Source of the DNA: Dialister histaminiformans
GTDB taxonomy: Bacteria; Bacillota; Negativicutes; Veillonellales; Dialisteraceae
Length of the DNA: 64,000 nt
NCBI RefSeq assembly: GCF_900103425.1
Contig: NZ_FMXA01000004.1
Location: 62,001 to 126,000, forward strand
Direction: 5' to 3'
Each line of letters opens with the position of its first letter. The stretch's first letter is position 1. Shown here in pieces: positions 18,718 to 30,029 of the stretch. Position numbers and translations under genes: made by a program. Below the pieces are notes generated by a model. The model had not been told where the DNA came from. It ran no database searches and saw only the letters and a program-made list of their open reading frames with translations.

Positions 18718-19476
18718 TTGGGTCAGAAAGTAAATCCGCACGGAATGCGCGTTGGCGTAACCTGTGACTGGGACTCCAAGTGGTTTGCAGAAAAAGATTT
18801 TGCTGCAAAGCTCATTGAAGACGCAAAGATTCGTCAGTTTTTGAAGAAACACCTCTTCATTGCCGGCATCTCCAAGATTGGTATCAAGCGTGCAGGAAAC
18901 CGCATTAAGCTGTCTATCTACACAGCTAAGCCGGGTATGGTTATCGGCCGCGGCGGCGCAGGTATTGAAGATATCAAGAAGGCTCTCAAGCCAATTACCA
19001 GCAGTGAAGTAGATATTGATATCGTTGAAATCAAGTCCATGGACATGAGCGCTATTCTGGTTGCTGAAAACATTGCTGCTCAGCTCGAAAAGCGTATCAG
19101 CTTCCGTCGTGCTGTTAAGCAGGCAGTTGGCAGAACCATGCGTGCTGGTGCCAAGGGTATTAAGGTAGCAGTCAGCGGCCGTCTCGGCGGTGCTGAAATC
19201 GCTCGCAGCGAAAGCTATCGTGAAGGTTCCATTCCGCTGCAGACACTGCGTGCCAACATTGATTATGGCGTAACAACCGCTCATACAACATTTGGTGCTA
19301 TCGGTGTCAGAGTCTGGATTTACAAGGGCGAACTTGCTCCAGGCGAAATGGTTCCGGAAAATGAAAATGTTCGCGACAACAAGTCTCGTGGCAACAACCG
19401 CCGCGACAGACGTGGTGGCCGCAGAGGCGACCGCAGAGATCGCAGACCGAGAAATCAGGAAAGGGGTGACGACTAA
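18718..19476 (+). CDS. rpsC: 30S ribosomal protein S3 with Arg/Asp/Gly-rich tail
   Basis: 30S head protein forming the mRNA entry tunnel, 252 residues. KH-domain [18 protein letters not shown] and [27 protein letters not shown] are intact. The start is TTG with AAAGGAGG upstream. The last 35 or so residues form a low-complexity tail ([18 protein letters not shown]) that makes it longer than the usual 210-235 residues. It overlaps rplP by one base. Confidence 0.96.
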   Translation: MGQKVNPHGMRVGVTCDWDSKWFAEKDFAAKLIEDAKIRQFLKKHLFIAGISKIGIKRAGNRIKLSIYTAKPGMVIGRGGAGIEDIKKALKPITSSEVDIDIVEIKSMDMSAILVAENIAAQLEKRISFRRAVKQAVGRTMRAGAKGIKVAVSGRLGGAEIARSESYREGSIPLQTLRANIDYGVTTAHTTFGAIGVRVWIYKGELAPGEMVPENENVRDNKSRGNNRRDRRGGRRGDRRDRRPRNQERGDD

Positions 19477-19904
19477 TGTTAATTCCAAAGCGTACTAAGT
19501 ATCGCAAGCAGTTCCGTGGCCGTATGAAGGGCAGAGCTCACAAGGGCAATACCGTAACTTACGGTGAATATGGTCTGGTTGCTCTGGAACCAGCATGGGT
19601 CACCAACCGTCAGATTGAAGCCGCACGTATTGCTATGACTCGTTATACCAAGCGTGGTGGTAAGGTTTGGATCAAGATTTTCCCGGATAAGCCAGTTACC
19701 TCTAAGCCAATCGGCACTCGTCAGGGTAATGGTAAGGGTTCTGTTGAATATTGGGTAGCAGTTGCAAAACCTGGCCGCGTAATGTTCGAAATGGGCGGAG
19801 TCCCTGTCGAAGTAGCTAAGGAAGCTATGCGTCTGGCTAGTTACAAGCTGCCGATTAAGACCAAGTTTGTAGTTAAAGGTCATGAAGAAGTGGTAGGTGA
19901 ATAA
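19476..19904 (+). CDS. rplP: 50S ribosomal protein L16
   Basis: 50S protein near the A-site tRNA elbow, 142 residues. It starts [19 protein letters not shown] and has [23 protein letters not shown]. It starts on the last base of rpsC and is followed directly by rpmC. Confidence 0.97.
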   Translation: MLIPKRTKYRKQFRGRMKGRAHKGNTVTYGEYGLVALEPAWVTNRQIEAARIAMTRYTKRGGKVWIKIFPDKPVTSKPIGTRQGNGKGSVEYWVAVAKPGRVMFEMGGVPVEVAKEAMRLASYKLPIKTKFVVKGHEEVVGE

Positions 19905-19905
19905 A

Positions 19906-20112
19906 ATGAAGGTAAATGAAATTCGTAACCTCTCCACTGCCGAATTGAATGAAAAGATCGTCAGCTTAAGGGAAGAACTGTTTAACCTCCGTTTTCAGCT
20001 CGCTACAGGTCAGCTTGATAATCCGATGCGCATTCGTGAAGTAAGAAAGACAATCGCTCGTATCAAGACTGTTCAGCGTGAAGAAGAATTGAAGGCTGCT
20101 CAGAAAGCATAA
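19906..20112 (+). CDS. rpmC: 50S ribosomal protein L29
   Basis: Two-helix protein at the exit site, 68 residues: [36 protein letters not shown] and [12 protein letters not shown] 19906 is preferred to a GTG at 19897 that lies inside rplP and would add three atypical residues; AGGTGA precedes it. Confidence 0.95.
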   Translation: MKVNEIRNLSTAELNEKIVSLREELFNLRFQLATGQLDNPMRIREVRKTIARIKTVQREEELKAAQKA

Positions 20113-20139
20113 CAGTAAACCCCAAAGGAGGATCTAACC

Positions 20140-20400
20140 GTGGCAGAAGAAAGAAATTTGCGCAAGGTGCGCCAGGGAATCGTTGTCAGCGACAAGATGG
20201 ACAAGACTGTCGTAGTTGCCGTTGAACGTAAGGTTCCACATAAGCTTTATAAAAAGTCTATTAATACCACAACCAAGTTTAAAGCGCATGACGAAAACAA
20301 CGAATGCCGTGTCGGCGATACCGTCCGCATCGTAGAAACACGCCCGCTGTCCCGTGGCAAGCGTTGGCGCGTCGAAAAAATCGTTGCCCGTCAGAATTAA
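20140..20400 (+). CDS. rpsQ: 30S ribosomal protein S17
   Basis: Primary 16S-binding protein with an OB fold, 86 residues: [38 protein letters not shown] and [24 protein letters not shown] start after AAAGGAGG. Confidence 0.96.
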   Translation: MAEERNLRKVRQGIVVSDKMDKTVVVAVERKVPHKLYKKSINTTTKFKAHDENNECRVGDTVRIVETRPLSRGKRWRVEKIVARQN

Positions 20401-20427
20401 GGATAGATATATAGGAGGATTGGCACG

Positions 20428-20796
20428 ATGATTCAGCAGGAAAGCAGACTCAACGTTGCAGACAATAGCGGAGCAAAAAATGTCCTGGTAATTAAGGTAC
20501 TGGGCGGCTCCTTCCGCAAGAGCGGAAATATTGGCGATACCGTTGTTGTTACCGTCAAAGATGCAGCGCCTGGTGGCGTTGTTAAAAAAGGTCAGGTATG
20601 CAAGGCAGTCATCGTTCGTACAGTGAGCGGAATTAACCGTCCGGACGGCTCTCATATTCGTTTCGATGAAAATGCAGTTGTCCTGATTAAGGATGACAAG
20701 AGCCCGATCGGCACTCGTATTTTCGGACCAGTTGCAAGAGAACTTCGTGATAGAGATTACATGAAGATTATCTCCCTGGCACCGGAAGTGCTCTAA
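20428..20796 (+). CDS. rplN: 50S ribosomal protein L14
   Basis: 50S intersubunit-bridge protein, 122 residues, starting [17 protein letters not shown] and ending REKD-like as [19 protein letters not shown]. First gene of what is the spc operon in E. coli; here it follows rpsQ after 27 nt without an obvious promoter. Confidence 0.97.
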   Translation: MIQQESRLNVADNSGAKNVLVIKVLGGSFRKSGNIGDTVVVTVKDAAPGGVVKKGQVCKAVIVRTVSGINRPDGSHIRFDENAVVLIKDDKSPIGTRIFGPVARELRDRDYMKIISLAPEVL

Positions 20797-20812
20797 TTTT
20801 TGGAGGTACACG

Positions 20813-21145
20813 ATGAGTCAGAAATTGCATGTAAGAACCGGAGATACTGTTGTCGTTATCGCCGGCAAGGAAAAGGGCAAGCAGGGTAAAATCAAGGCTT
20901 GCGAACCAAAGAAGAATCGCGTAGTCGTTGAAGGCGTTAACATGGTGAAGAGACACACCAAGCCAAGCCAGGCTAACCCACAGGGCGGCATTATTGAAAA
21001 GGAAGCTCCGATCAACGTATCCAATGTTATGATTTTGGATCCGGAATCCAAAAAGCCGACCCGTATCAGAAAAGAAAAACAGGCCGACGGCTCTTATGTA
21101 AGAGTTGCTGTTAAGAGCGGCGCTGTTTTGGATAACGTAAAGTAA
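20813..21145 (+). CDS. rplX: 50S ribosomal protein L24
   Basis: Assembly-initiator 50S protein with a KOW motif, 110 residues: [21 protein letters not shown] and [27 protein letters not shown] precedes ATG. Confidence 0.97.
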   Translation: MSQKLHVRTGDTVVVIAGKEKGKQGKIKACEPKKNRVVVEGVNMVKRHTKPSQANPQGGIIEKEAPINVSNVMILDPESKKPTRIRKEKQADGSYVRVAVKSGAVLDNVK

Positions 21146-21164
21146 GCGGGAAGGAGGATAACAA

Positions 21165-21704
21165 GTGTCCAGATTAAGTGATTTGTACAACAAGCAGATC
21201 AGAAATGAAATGCAGGAAAAATTCGGATATACCAACGTTATGGATATTCCGAAGCTGGAAAAGATTGTAATCAACATCGGCGTTGGTGAAGCAACTGAAA
21301 ACACCAAGACTGTTGATGCAGCAGCTTCTGATTTGGAAGCTATCACTGGCCAGAAGCCAATGATTTGTAAAGCTCACAAGTCCCTCGCAGCATGGAAGAT
21401 TCGTGAAGGAATGCCACTCGGCTGCAAGGTCACTCTCAGAGGCGAAAGAATGTATGAATTCCTCGACCGTCTGATTAATATCGCTCTTCCCCGCGTTCGC
21501 GACTTCCGCGGCATCAGCTCCACCAGTTTCGATGGCAGAGGCAACTATGCTTTCGGTGTTAAGGAACAGCTGATTTTCCCGGAAATCGACTTCGAAAAGA
21601 TCGACAGAGTACGTGGTATGGATATTATCGTAGTGACTACGGCTAAGACCGACGAAGAAGCAAGAGAACTGCTCACCAAGTTCGGTATGCCGTTCAAGAA
21701 ATAA
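21165..21704 (+). CDS. rplE: 50S ribosomal protein L5
   Basis: 5S rRNA-binding 50S protein, 179 residues: [39 protein letters not shown] and [23 protein letters not shown] start after AAGGAGG. Confidence 0.97.
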   Translation: MSRLSDLYNKQIRNEMQEKFGYTNVMDIPKLEKIVINIGVGEATENTKTVDAAASDLEAITGQKPMICKAHKSLAAWKIREGMPLGCKVTLRGERMYEFLDRLINIALPRVRDFRGISSTSFDGRGNYAFGVKEQLIFPEIDFEKIDRVRGMDIIVVTTAKTDEEARELLTKFGMPFKK

Positions 21705-21715
21705 CAGGAGGAACT

Positions 21716-21985
21716 ATGGCAAAGAAGTCTATGTTGGCCCGTGAAAAGAAGAGAGAACTCATGGTCCAGAAATACGCAGCTAAGCGTAAGGCGCTCAAGG
21801 AAGCCGGCGATTATGAAGCTCTTAGCAAGCTTCCGCGCGATGCATCCCCGACTCGTCTTCATAACCGTTGCAAGCTGACAGGTCGTCCGCACGGTTATTT
21901 ACGTAAGTTCGGAGTTTGCCGCAATCAGTTCCGTGAACTGGCTTACCGCGGAGAAATTCCGGGCGTAAGAAAAGCCAGCTGGTAA
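21716..21985 (+). CDS. rpsN: 30S ribosomal protein S14, long zinc-independent form
   Basis: 89-residue S14 of the long type. The C-terminus reads [20 protein letters not shown] and [12 protein letters not shown]; the two CxxC pairs of the short zinc-ribbon form are absent. Firmicutes commonly keep the 61-residue zinc form at this operon position, so the type is notable. AGGAGG lies before ATG. Confidence 0.96.
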   Translation: MAKKSMLAREKKRELMVQKYAAKRKALKEAGDYEALSKLPRDASPTRLHNRCKLTGRPHGYLRKFGVCRNQFRELAYRGEIPGVRKASW

Positions 21986-22009
21986 TTTAGGTTTTAGGAG
22001 GATATTTAA

Positions 22010-22408
22010 ATGGTAACAACCGATCCGATTGCGGATATGCTCACTCGTATTCGCAACGCGAACGATGCATATCATGCAACTGTAGATATGCCCGCTTCTA
22101 GAATTAAAGCTGCTGTGCTGGAAATCTTGAAGAACGAAGGCTTTATCAAAGATGTAGAACAGGTTGAAGTTGACAACCATCAGCACCTCAGAGTAACCCT
22201 CAAGTACGGCGCAAACCGTGAAAAGGTTATCAAGGGTCTGAAGAGAATTTCCAAGCCAGGTCTGAGAGCCTATGCAGGCAGAGAAGAACTGCCGAAGGTT
22301 CTTGGCGGACTGGGAATCGCAATCATCTCTACATCTAAGGGAATTATGACAGACAAGGCTGCCCGCAAGGCTGGCCTTGGCGGCGAAGTACTCGCTTATG
22401 TCTGGTAA
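22010..22408 (+). CDS. rpsH: 30S ribosomal protein S8
   Basis: Central-domain 16S-binding protein and, in E. coli, repressor of the spc operon, 132 residues: [35 protein letters not shown] and [21 protein letters not shown]. Confidence 0.97.
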   Translation: MVTTDPIADMLTRIRNANDAYHATVDMPASRIKAAVLEILKNEGFIKDVEQVEVDNHQHLRVTLKYGANREKVIKGLKRISKPGLRAYAGREELPKVLGGLGIAIISTSKGIMTDKAARKAGLGGEVLAYVW

Positions 22409-22426
22409 GCAATTGGAGGTTATAAG

Positions 22427-22966
22427 ATGTCAAGAATAGGCAAGAAACCGATTGCGGTACCGGCAGGCGTTGAAGTCAAGATTGACGGCCGCAAGGTTAC
22501 TGTAAAAGGTCCAAAGGGTGAAATTTCCCGTGAATTCAATCAGGGCATGAACATTGCTCTGGAAAATAACGAAATCGTTATCACCCGTCCAGATGAAGAA
22601 AATGAAACCCGTGCACTCCACGGTCTTACCCGCGCACTGCTCCACAACATGGTTGTAGGCGTAACCGAAGGTTTCTCCAAGAAGCTGGAAATCGTTGGTG
22701 TTGGCTACCATGCTAAGATGCAGGGCAAAAACCTGAATCTGACCCTTGGTTTCTCTCACCCGGTAGTAGTAGTTCCACCGGAAGGTGTTGAAATTTCTAC
22801 CCCATCTTCTATTGAAATCGTCGTATCCGGCGTTGATGCTCAGAAGGTTGGCCAGGTTGCTGCAGAAATCCGCAGCTGGCGTGAACCAGAACCATACAAG
22901 GGCAAAGGTATTCGTTACTCCGGTGAACATGTCCGCCGTAAGGCAGGCAAGACCGGCGCAAAGTAA
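22427..22966 (+). CDS. rplF: 50S ribosomal protein L6
   Basis: 50S protein at the stalk base, 179 residues: MSRIGKKPIAVPAGVEVKI, VVGVTEGFSKKLEIVGVGYH and the C-terminal signature PEPYKGKGIRYSGEHVRRK. Ribosome binding site GGAGG. Confidence 0.97.
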   Translation: MSRIGKKPIAVPAGVEVKIDGRKVTVKGPKGEISREFNQGMNIALENNEIVITRPDEENETRALHGLTRALLHNMVVGVTEGFSKKLEIVGVGYHAKMQGKNLNLTLGFSHPVVVVPPEGVEISTPSSIEIVVSGVDAQKVGQVAAEIRSWREPEPYKGKGIRYSGEHVRRKAGKTGAK

Positions 22967-22985
22967 GACAGGAGGTTACTAATAA

Positions 22986-23351
22986 ATGCGTAAGAATGAT
23001 AGCAGAAGCGCAGTGGTTCGTCGCCACCTGCGTCTTCGTAAACACATCTCCGGTACTGCACAGCGTCCGCGTCTCAACGTTTTCCGCAGCCTGAACAATA
23101 TCTATGCTCAGGTTATTGATGACGAAGCTAAGGTGACACTGGTATCTGCTAGTACCTTGGATAAGGAAATCAAGGCTGCTTGCCCGAATGGCGGCAATGT
23201 AGCAGCTGCTAAGGAAGTTGGCAAGCTCGTTGCTAAGAGAGCTCTTGAAAAGGGAATCGATACCGTCGTATTCGATCGCGGCGGCTACATTTATCACGGC
23301 AGAGTACAGGCACTTGCTGAAGGTGCTCGTGAAGCCGGCCTGAAATTTTAA
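22986..23351 (+). CDS. rplR: 50S ribosomal protein L18
   Basis: 5S rRNA-binding protein, 121 residues: [41 protein letters not shown] and [27 protein letters not shown] upstream. Confidence 0.97.
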   Translation: MRKNDSRSAVVRRHLRLRKHISGTAQRPRLNVFRSLNNIYAQVIDDEAKVTLVSASTLDKEIKAACPNGGNVAAAKEVGKLVAKRALEKGIDTVVFDRGGYIYHGRVQALAEGAREAGLKF

Positions 23352-23369
23352 GGTAAAGGAGATAAGCAC

Positions 23370-23870
23370 ATGCCAAGATTTGAAAAACAGGAATCCGATC
23401 TGCAGGAAAACGTCGTTTTCATCAACCGGGTTGCTAAAACTGTTAAGGGCGGTCGTCGCGCATCCTTTGCTGCCGTTGTCGTTGTAGGCGATGGAAAGGG
23501 TAGAGTCGGAGCTGGTATCGGCAAGTCTGCTGAAGTTCCGGATGCTATCCGTAAGGGCGTTGAAGACGCTAAGAAGAATATGATTACCGTGGCAACGAAG
23601 AACGGAACCATTCCGCACTCCGTTACCGGTGAATACGGCGCAGGCCGTGTATTTATGAAGCCGGCTGCTGAAGGCTGCGGCGTTATCGCAGGCGGTCCAA
23701 TTCGTTCCGTACTTGCTCTTGCAGGTATCCGCAACATCCTGACCAAGTCTCTGGGCTCCAATAACCCAATCAACATGGTCAGAGCAACTCTTGATGGACT
23801 TTCCCAGCTTGAAAATGCTGAACATGTTGCAGCACTTCGTGGCAAGACAATCGACGAAATTTATAACTAA
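23370..23870 (+). CDS. rpsE: 30S ribosomal protein S5
   Basis: 30S body protein important for accuracy and mRNA entry, 166 residues: [40 protein letters not shown] and [20 protein letters not shown]. Segments linked to spectinomycin resistance appear ordinary. Confidence 0.97.
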   Translation: MPRFEKQESDLQENVVFINRVAKTVKGGRRASFAAVVVVGDGKGRVGAGIGKSAEVPDAIRKGVEDAKKNMITVATKNGTIPHSVTGEYGAGRVFMKPAAEGCGVIAGGPIRSVLALAGIRNILTKSLGSNNPINMVRATLDGLSQLENAEHVAALRGKTIDEIYN

Positions 23871-23883
23871 TAGGAGACTGATC

Positions 23884-24060
23884 ATGAAGGTAACAATTAC
23901 ATTGAAAAAGAGTGTGATCGGCTCCAAACCTGATCAGGTTGCAACTGTGAAGGCTCTTGGACTTAAGAAGACCAACTCTTCTGTTGAACAGGAACTGACA
24001 CCCCAGATTAAAGGTATGCTTCATAAAGTACGCCATCTGGTAGAAGTTAAAGAAAACTAA
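23884..24060 (+). CDS. rpmD: 50S ribosomal protein L30
   Basis: Small 50S protein, 58 residues, starting [18 protein letters not shown] and containing [13 protein letters not shown] and [13 protein letters not shown] 23884 is chosen because the longer frame runs back into rpsE and is not family-like; TAGGAG lies 7 nt upstream. Confidence 0.95.
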   Translation: MKVTITLKKSVIGSKPDQVATVKALGLKKTNSSVEQELTPQIKGMLHKVRHLVEVKEN

Positions 24061-24080
24061 TACAAGGAGGTGCTACTTTT

Positions 24081-24521
24081 ATGAAATTGCATGAACTTAA
24101 GCCGGCAGAAGGCTCCAGAAAGCCAAGACGTCGTGTAGGTCGTGGTATCGGTTCCGGCATGGGTAAAACATCTACTCGTGGTACCAAGGGTCAGTTCTCC
24201 AGAACTGGCGGCGGCACCCGTCCGGGATTTGAAGGCGGTCAGATGCCTCTGTACCGCAGACTTCCAAAGCGTGGTTTTAAGAATACTTTCGCTAAGAAGT
24301 ATGCAGAAGTAAATGTTGAACAGCTCAACTGCTTTGACAACGGCGCTGTTGTTGATCCGGCAGCTCTGATTGAAGCAGGCATTCTCAAGAATGTTCTTGA
24401 TGGTGTTCGCGTCCTCGGCAATGGTGAACTGACCAAGTCCCTGACAGTTCAGGCACAGGGCTTCACCAAGTCCGCTCAGCAGAAAATTGAAGCAGCAGGT
24501 GGAAAAGCTGAGGTGATCTAA
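24081..24521 (+). CDS. rplO: 50S ribosomal protein L15
   Basis: 50S assembly protein, 146 residues: [38 protein letters not shown] and [18 protein letters not shown] in the extended N-terminus. AAGGAGG precedes ATG. It abuts secY with one intervening base. Confidence 0.97.
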   Translation: MKLHELKPAEGSRKPRRRVGRGIGSGMGKTSTRGTKGQFSRTGGGTRPGFEGGQMPLYRRLPKRGFKNTFAKKYAEVNVEQLNCFDNGAVVDPAALIEAGILKNVLDGVRVLGNGELTKSLTVQAQGFTKSAQQKIEAAGGKAEVI

Positions 24522-24522
24522 T

Positions 24523-25785
24523 ATGGGTAATCTCTTTGCAAATATTTTTGCGAACAAGGAACTCAAAGATCGCATCGTTTACACCTTTATGATGTTTATC
24601 GTCTTCAGGCTTGGGGTGCACATCCCTGTGCCTGGGGTTGATGCTTCAGTTATTGAAAATATTTTCCAATCCGGTAATCTGTTTGGATTCCTGGATTTAT
24701 TCTCCGGCGGCGCTCTCAGCAAGTTCTCTATCTTCGCTATGAGTATTACCCCATTCATCAACGCACAGATTATTATGCAGATGCTTGTTGCGGTAATTCC
24801 GTCGCTTGAAGAATTACGTAAAGATGGTCAGGAAGGATTTAAGAAAATCCAGAAGATGACCCGTTATTTCACCATTTTCCTGGCATTTGTCCAGTCATTC
24901 GGGATTTCCTATGGCCTTCGTGCCAATGGAGCCCTGGTGGATAACAGCTGGTTCTTCCTTTTCTTTGTCTGTGTAGTACTTACAGCAGGCACATGCCTCC
25001 TCATGTGGATTGGTGAAAAAATCACTGAACACGGAATTGGCAATGGAATTTCCCTGATTATTTTTTGCGGTATCGTAGCTCGTTTCCCGGAAGCGCTGCA
25101 GACGATTGTTCAGTACCTCGAAGTAGGTACTATTACTCCTCTGCAGGCACTCCTCTTCGCAGCCATTGCCCTGGCTATGATTGTTGTTGTCATTGAAGTC
25201 AATGAAGGACAGCGTCGTATTCCGGTGCAGTATGCCAAGAGAGTTATCGGACGCAAGATGTATGGTGGTCACAGCACTTTCCTGCCTCTCAAGGTTAATC
25301 AGGCCGGTGTTATTCCGATCATCTTTGCATCTTCCATCCTTATGCTTCCTGTGACCCTGGCACAGTTCGTTCATGTGGGCTGGGTACAGGCGCTGGCCAA
25401 GTTCTTTGGCTGGGGAACCTGGGCTAATACTTGTCTCTATGCTATCCTCATTGTTATCTTCACCTATTTCTATACGGCGATTACCGTCAACGTTACAGAA
25501 CTGGCTGATAACATGAAGAAATATGGCGGTTTCATCCCGGGCATCCGTCCTGGTGAACCAACCATGAGATATGTAGACAAGGTATTGACTCGAATTACCC
25601 TTACGGGTTCTGTTTTCCTTGCGTTTATTGCTATTCTTCCGAACTTTATCGGAAGCATTACCAATATTCAGGGGGTATACTTCGGTGGTACAGCATTGCT
25701 GATTATCGTCGGGGTAGCTCTGGACACTATGCGTCAGGCACAGTCCCTTATGGTAACACGCAACTATCAAGGCTTTATTAAATAA
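24523..25785 (+). CDS. secY: Protein translocase subunit SecY
   Basis: Central pore of the Sec translocon, 420 residues and about ten membrane helices. FRLGVHIPVPGVD (helix 1), LFSGGALSKFSIFAMSITPF (plug/helix 2), GEKITEHGIGNGISL and the loop-5 FIPGIRPGEPT are all visible. It sits in its usual place between rplO and adk. Confidence 0.97.
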   Translation: MGNLFANIFANKELKDRIVYTFMMFIVFRLGVHIPVPGVDASVIENIFQSGNLFGFLDLFSGGALSKFSIFAMSITPFINAQIIMQMLVAVIPSLEELRKDGQEGFKKIQKMTRYFTIFLAFVQSFGISYGLRANGALVDNSWFFLFFVCVVLTAGTCLLMWIGEKITEHGIGNGISLIIFCGIVARFPEALQTIVQYLEVGTITPLQALLFAAIALAMIVVVIEVNEGQRRIPVQYAKRVIGRKMYGGHSTFLPLKVNQAGVIPIIFASSILMLPVTLAQFVHVGWVQALAKFFGWGTWANTCLYAILIVIFTYFYTAITVNVTELADNMKKYGGFIPGIRPGEPTMRYVDKVLTRITLTGSVFLAFIAILPNFIGSITNIQGVYFGGTALLIIVGVALDTMRQAQSLMVTRNYQGFIK

Positions 25786-27200
<1,415 letters not shown>

Positions 27201-27272
27201 TGTTACGGGGCCCTGTAATTCCCAGCCATCCGGCTGGGGGTTTGCAGGTTAAATCATCAGAAGGAGGCTCCC

Positions 27273-27491
27273 ATGAGCAAGGAAGACGTCATTGAAGTGG
27301 AAGGTTTGGTTGTTGAAAAACTTCCAAATGCAATGTTCCGCGTCAAATTGGAAAATGGTCATATCGTACTGGCGCATATTTCCGGCAAGATGCGTATGAA
27401 TTTCATTCGTATTCTGCCTGGGGACCGGGTGACCCTGGAACTGACCGCCTATGATTTGGACCATGGTAGAATCACCTACCGCTTCAAATAA
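27273..27491 (+). CDS. infA: Translation initiation factor IF-1
   Basis: A-site-binding initiation factor with an OB fold, 72 residues, the usual size: [33 protein letters not shown] and [18 protein letters not shown] upstream. Confidence 0.97.
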   Translation: MSKEDVIEVEGLVVEKLPNAMFRVKLENGHIVLAHISGKMRMNFIRILPGDRVTLELTAYDLDHGRITYRFK

Positions 27492-27507
27492 GTAAGGAGG
27501 AAACAAG

Positions 27508-27621
27508 ATGAAGGTCAGACCGTCCGTCAAGAAGATGTGTGACAAGTGCAAGATCATTAAGCGCAAGGGCCGTGTTATGGTCATTTGTGAAAATCCGAAA
27601 CATAAGCAGAGACAAGGTTAA
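27508..27621 (+). CDS. rpmJ: 50S ribosomal protein L36, zinc-ribbon form
   Basis: 37 residues beginning [14 protein letters not shown] and ending NPKHKQRQG. Cys11, Cys14, Cys27 and His32 form the zinc-binding set. AAGGAGG lies 7 nt before ATG. It sits in its standard position between infA and rpsM. Confidence 0.96.
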   Translation: MKVRPSVKKMCDKCKIIKRKGRVMVICENPKHKQRQG

Positions 27622-27642
27622 TTAAAAGGAGGTACAGAGTAG

Positions 27643-28020
27643 ATGGCACGTATAGCTGGTGTAGACTTACCAAGAGATAAGCGCGTTGAGATCGGCTTAA
27701 CTTATATTTATGGAATTGGCCTCACTCTTTCCAGAGAAGTATTGAAAAAAGCCGGAGTAAATCCGGACGTCCGTGTTAGAGATCTGACAGAAGACGATGT
27801 AGCTAAGTTGCGTAACGTACTGGCTGATTATAAGGTAGAAGGCGATCTTCGCAGAGAAGTATCCCTCAACATTAAGCGTCTTGTAGAAATCGGTTCCTAC
27901 AGAGGCATCCGTCATCGCGAAGGACTGCCAACCCGTGGACAGCGCACCAAGACAAATGCTCGTACACGTAAGGGTCCGAGAAAGACCATTGCAGGCAAGA
28001 AGCTTGCAACTAAGAAGTAA
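27643..28020 (+). CDS. rpsM: 30S ribosomal protein S13
   Basis: 30S head protein touching the P-site tRNA, 125 residues: [30 protein letters not shown] and the basic tail [27 protein letters not shown] upstream. Confidence 0.97.
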   Translation: MARIAGVDLPRDKRVEIGLTYIYGIGLTLSREVLKKAGVNPDVRVRDLTEDDVAKLRNVLADYKVEGDLRREVSLNIKRLVEIGSYRGIRHREGLPTRGQRTKTNARTRKGPRKTIAGKKLATKK

Positions 28021-28038
28021 TGTTGAAGGAGGAATAAA

Positions 28039-28416
28039 ATGGCTACAGTAAAGAGAAAAGAAAAGAAACATGTAGAAACCGGTGCCGCTCACATTCGTTC
28101 CACATTCAACAATACGATTGTAACGATTACCGATTCCAACGGAAACACAATTTCCTGGGCATCAGCTGGTGGACTCGGTTTCAAAGGATCTCGTAAGAGC
28201 ACTCCGTTTGCAGCACAGATGGCTGCAGAACAGGCTGCTAAGGTTGCTATTGAACATGGCATGCGTTCCGCTGACGTATTCGTTAAGGGACCAGGCGCAG
28301 GCCGTGAAGCAGCAATCCGCGCATTGCAGGCTGCTGGCATTGAAGTAAGCAGCATTAAGGACGTTACCCCGATTCCGCACAACGGCTGCCGTCCTCCAAA
28401 GCGCAGAAGAATTTAA
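28039..28416 (+). CDS. rpsK: 30S ribosomal protein S11
   Basis: 30S platform protein, 125 residues: [38 protein letters not shown] and [16 protein letters not shown]. It is followed by rpoA after 52 nt; rpsD, often placed between them, is absent. Confidence 0.97.
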   Translation: MATVKRKEKKHVETGAAHIRSTFNNTIVTITDSNGNTISWASAGGLGFKGSRKSTPFAAQMAAEQAAKVAIEHGMRSADVFVKGPGAGREAAIRALQAAGIEVSSIKDVTPIPHNGCRPPKRRRI

Positions 28417-28468
28417 TATTGGCTTTTGCGTACATTAGCGCGGTACAGCGCGGAAGGAGGACTTTCGG

Positions 28469-29461
28469 ATGATCGAAAATAGAAGCTTCACGATTGAAAC
28501 TGTTGTACTTGACAATGATGACCGTCATGGAAAGTTCGTTTGCGAACCACTCGAACGCGGTTATGGCATTACTCTTGGCAACAGCCTTAGACGTGTATTG
28601 CTTTCATCTTTAAGCGGTGTGGCTATCACATCCATTAAAATTGATGGCGTACTTCATGAATTTTCTACCATTAACGGTGTTAGAGAAGACGTGACAGACA
28701 TGATTCTGAACCTGAAGAAGATTCGTTTCATCGCTCATGATGAAGCTGAATTCCCAATCAAGTGCAGAATTGATGTTACCAAGGAAGGCATCCTGCATGC
28801 CGGCGATTTAGCGCTGCCGTCTGAAATCGACGTCCTGAATAAAGATTTGGCTATTTGTACCCTGGATACCGATGCTCATCTCGGAATGGAGATTACCATT
28901 GATCAGGGTCGTGGCTACGTACCTTTTAGTAAGAATAAGAGAGAAGACGACGTAATTGGCGTCATCCCGATTGATTCCATTTATTCTCCGGTTATTAAAT
29001 GTAACTATGAAGTCAGCGATACCCGCGTGGGTAACGAAATGGATTTCGATAAGCTGACTCTGGAAGTACTGACAGACGGTTCTATTTCCGCTCCAGATGC
29101 AGTTGCAGTAGCAGCTAACATTCTGATTAACAGCTTCAAGAATTTCCTGTCTCTCGGTACCAAGGAAATCCCGTTGGAATCTGCTGAAGATAATCATGCA
29201 GCGGAAGCTGCTGATGTTGCAGAACAGGAAGAACCAAAGGTAGATATTTCTACTATTCCGATTGAAGATCTGGAACTGTCTGTTCGTGCATTCAACTGCC
29301 TCAAGAGAGCAGATATCAATACTCTTGATCAGCTGACAGCAAAATCGGAAGATGAATTAACCCGTGTACGCAATCTCGGTAAGAAATCTGTTGATGAAAT
29401 CAAGGCTAAGCTTTCTGAATTCAGAGGGCTCGGACTTCATCTCAGAGATCCAAAAGATTGA
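28469..29461 (+). CDS. rpoA: RNA polymerase alpha subunit
   Basis: 330 residues. The N-terminal assembly domain has FVCEPLERGYGITLGNSLRR; a linker of acidic residues (AAEAADVAEQEEPK) precedes the C-terminal domain LSVRAFNCLKRADINTLDQL and RVRNLGKKSVDEIKAKL, which contacts UP elements and activators. GGAAGGAGG upstream. Confidence 0.97.
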   Translation: MIENRSFTIETVVLDNDDRHGKFVCEPLERGYGITLGNSLRRVLLSSLSGVAITSIKIDGVLHEFSTINGVREDVTDMILNLKKIRFIAHDEAEFPIKCRIDVTKEGILHAGDLALPSEIDVLNKDLAICTLDTDAHLGMEITIDQGRGYVPFSKNKREDDVIGVIPIDSIYSPVIKCNYEVSDTRVGNEMDFDKLTLEVLTDGSISAPDAVAVAANILINSFKNFLSLGTKEIPLESAEDNHAAEAADVAEQEEPKVDISTIPIEDLELSVRAFNCLKRADINTLDQLTAKSEDELTRVRNLGKKSVDEIKAKLSEFRGLGLHLRDPKD

Positions 29462-29482
29462 TCACTATTTAGGAGGAAAGAC

Positions 29483-29821
29483 ATGGCTCACAGCAAATTA
29501 AGAAGAACCAGCGGACCACGTAAAGCCGTTCTCCGCAGCCTGGTAACCGCTCTTTTCCAGAATGGTCGTATTCAGACTACAGAAGCTAAGGCTAAAGAAC
29601 TGCGTAAGACTGCAGACAAGATGATTTCCCTCGCTAAGAGAGGCGATCTTCACGCTCGCCGTCAGGCAGAAGGCTTCGTAATGGACAAGGCAGTAACCAA
29701 GAAACTGTTCAATGAAATCGCTAAGAAGTATACCGACCGTAACGGCGGCTATACCCGCATCATCAAGCTCGGACTTCGTCAGGGCGATGCTGCTCCAGTA
29801 GCAATTATTGAATTGGTTTAA
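29483..29821 (+). CDS. rplQ: 50S ribosomal protein L17
   Basis: 50S protein, 112 residues: [38 protein letters not shown] and [18 protein letters not shown]. It is the last gene of the ribosomal cluster and is followed by a terminator. The ecfA1-ecfA2-ecfT-truA genes that follow rplQ in many Firmicutes are here 24 kb away. Confidence 0.97.
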   Translation: MAHSKLRRTSGPRKAVLRSLVTALFQNGRIQTTEAKAKELRKTADKMISLAKRGDLHARRQAEGFVMDKAVTKKLFNEIAKKYTDRNGGYTRIIKLGLRQGDAAPVAIIELV

Positions 29822-29831
29822 TGACCTGAAT

Positions 29832-29865
29832 AAAACGCTGAAAGCAAACGCTTTCAGCGTTTTTT
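29832..29865 (+). terminator. Terminator of the S10-spc-alpha cluster
   Basis: AACGCTGAAAG (29834-29844) pairs with CTTTCAGCGTT (29851-29861), followed by TTTT. Strong intrinsic terminator. Confidence 0.9.
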
Positions 29866-29911
29866 GTTGGTCTGACATAAGGATTATCCATACTGACCTG
29901 CTATAGCTTTA

Positions 29912-29940
29912 TTGAATAGAGAGCAATGATATATTATAAT
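29912..29940 (+). promoter_or_regulatory. Sigma-70 promoter of the dehydrogenase gene
   Basis: TTGAAT (29912-29917), a 17-bp spacer and TATAAT (29935-29940). A TTGAATA/TATTCAA inverted repeat spans the promoter and could bind a regulator. Confidence 0.75.
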
Positions 29941-30029
29941 ATTCAAAAGCATTAATGCGTGAGATATAATTATCTGAAACACATGCTTTGTGAATAATGT
30001 ATATATTTAAATGGAATGGAGTGGTAAGG

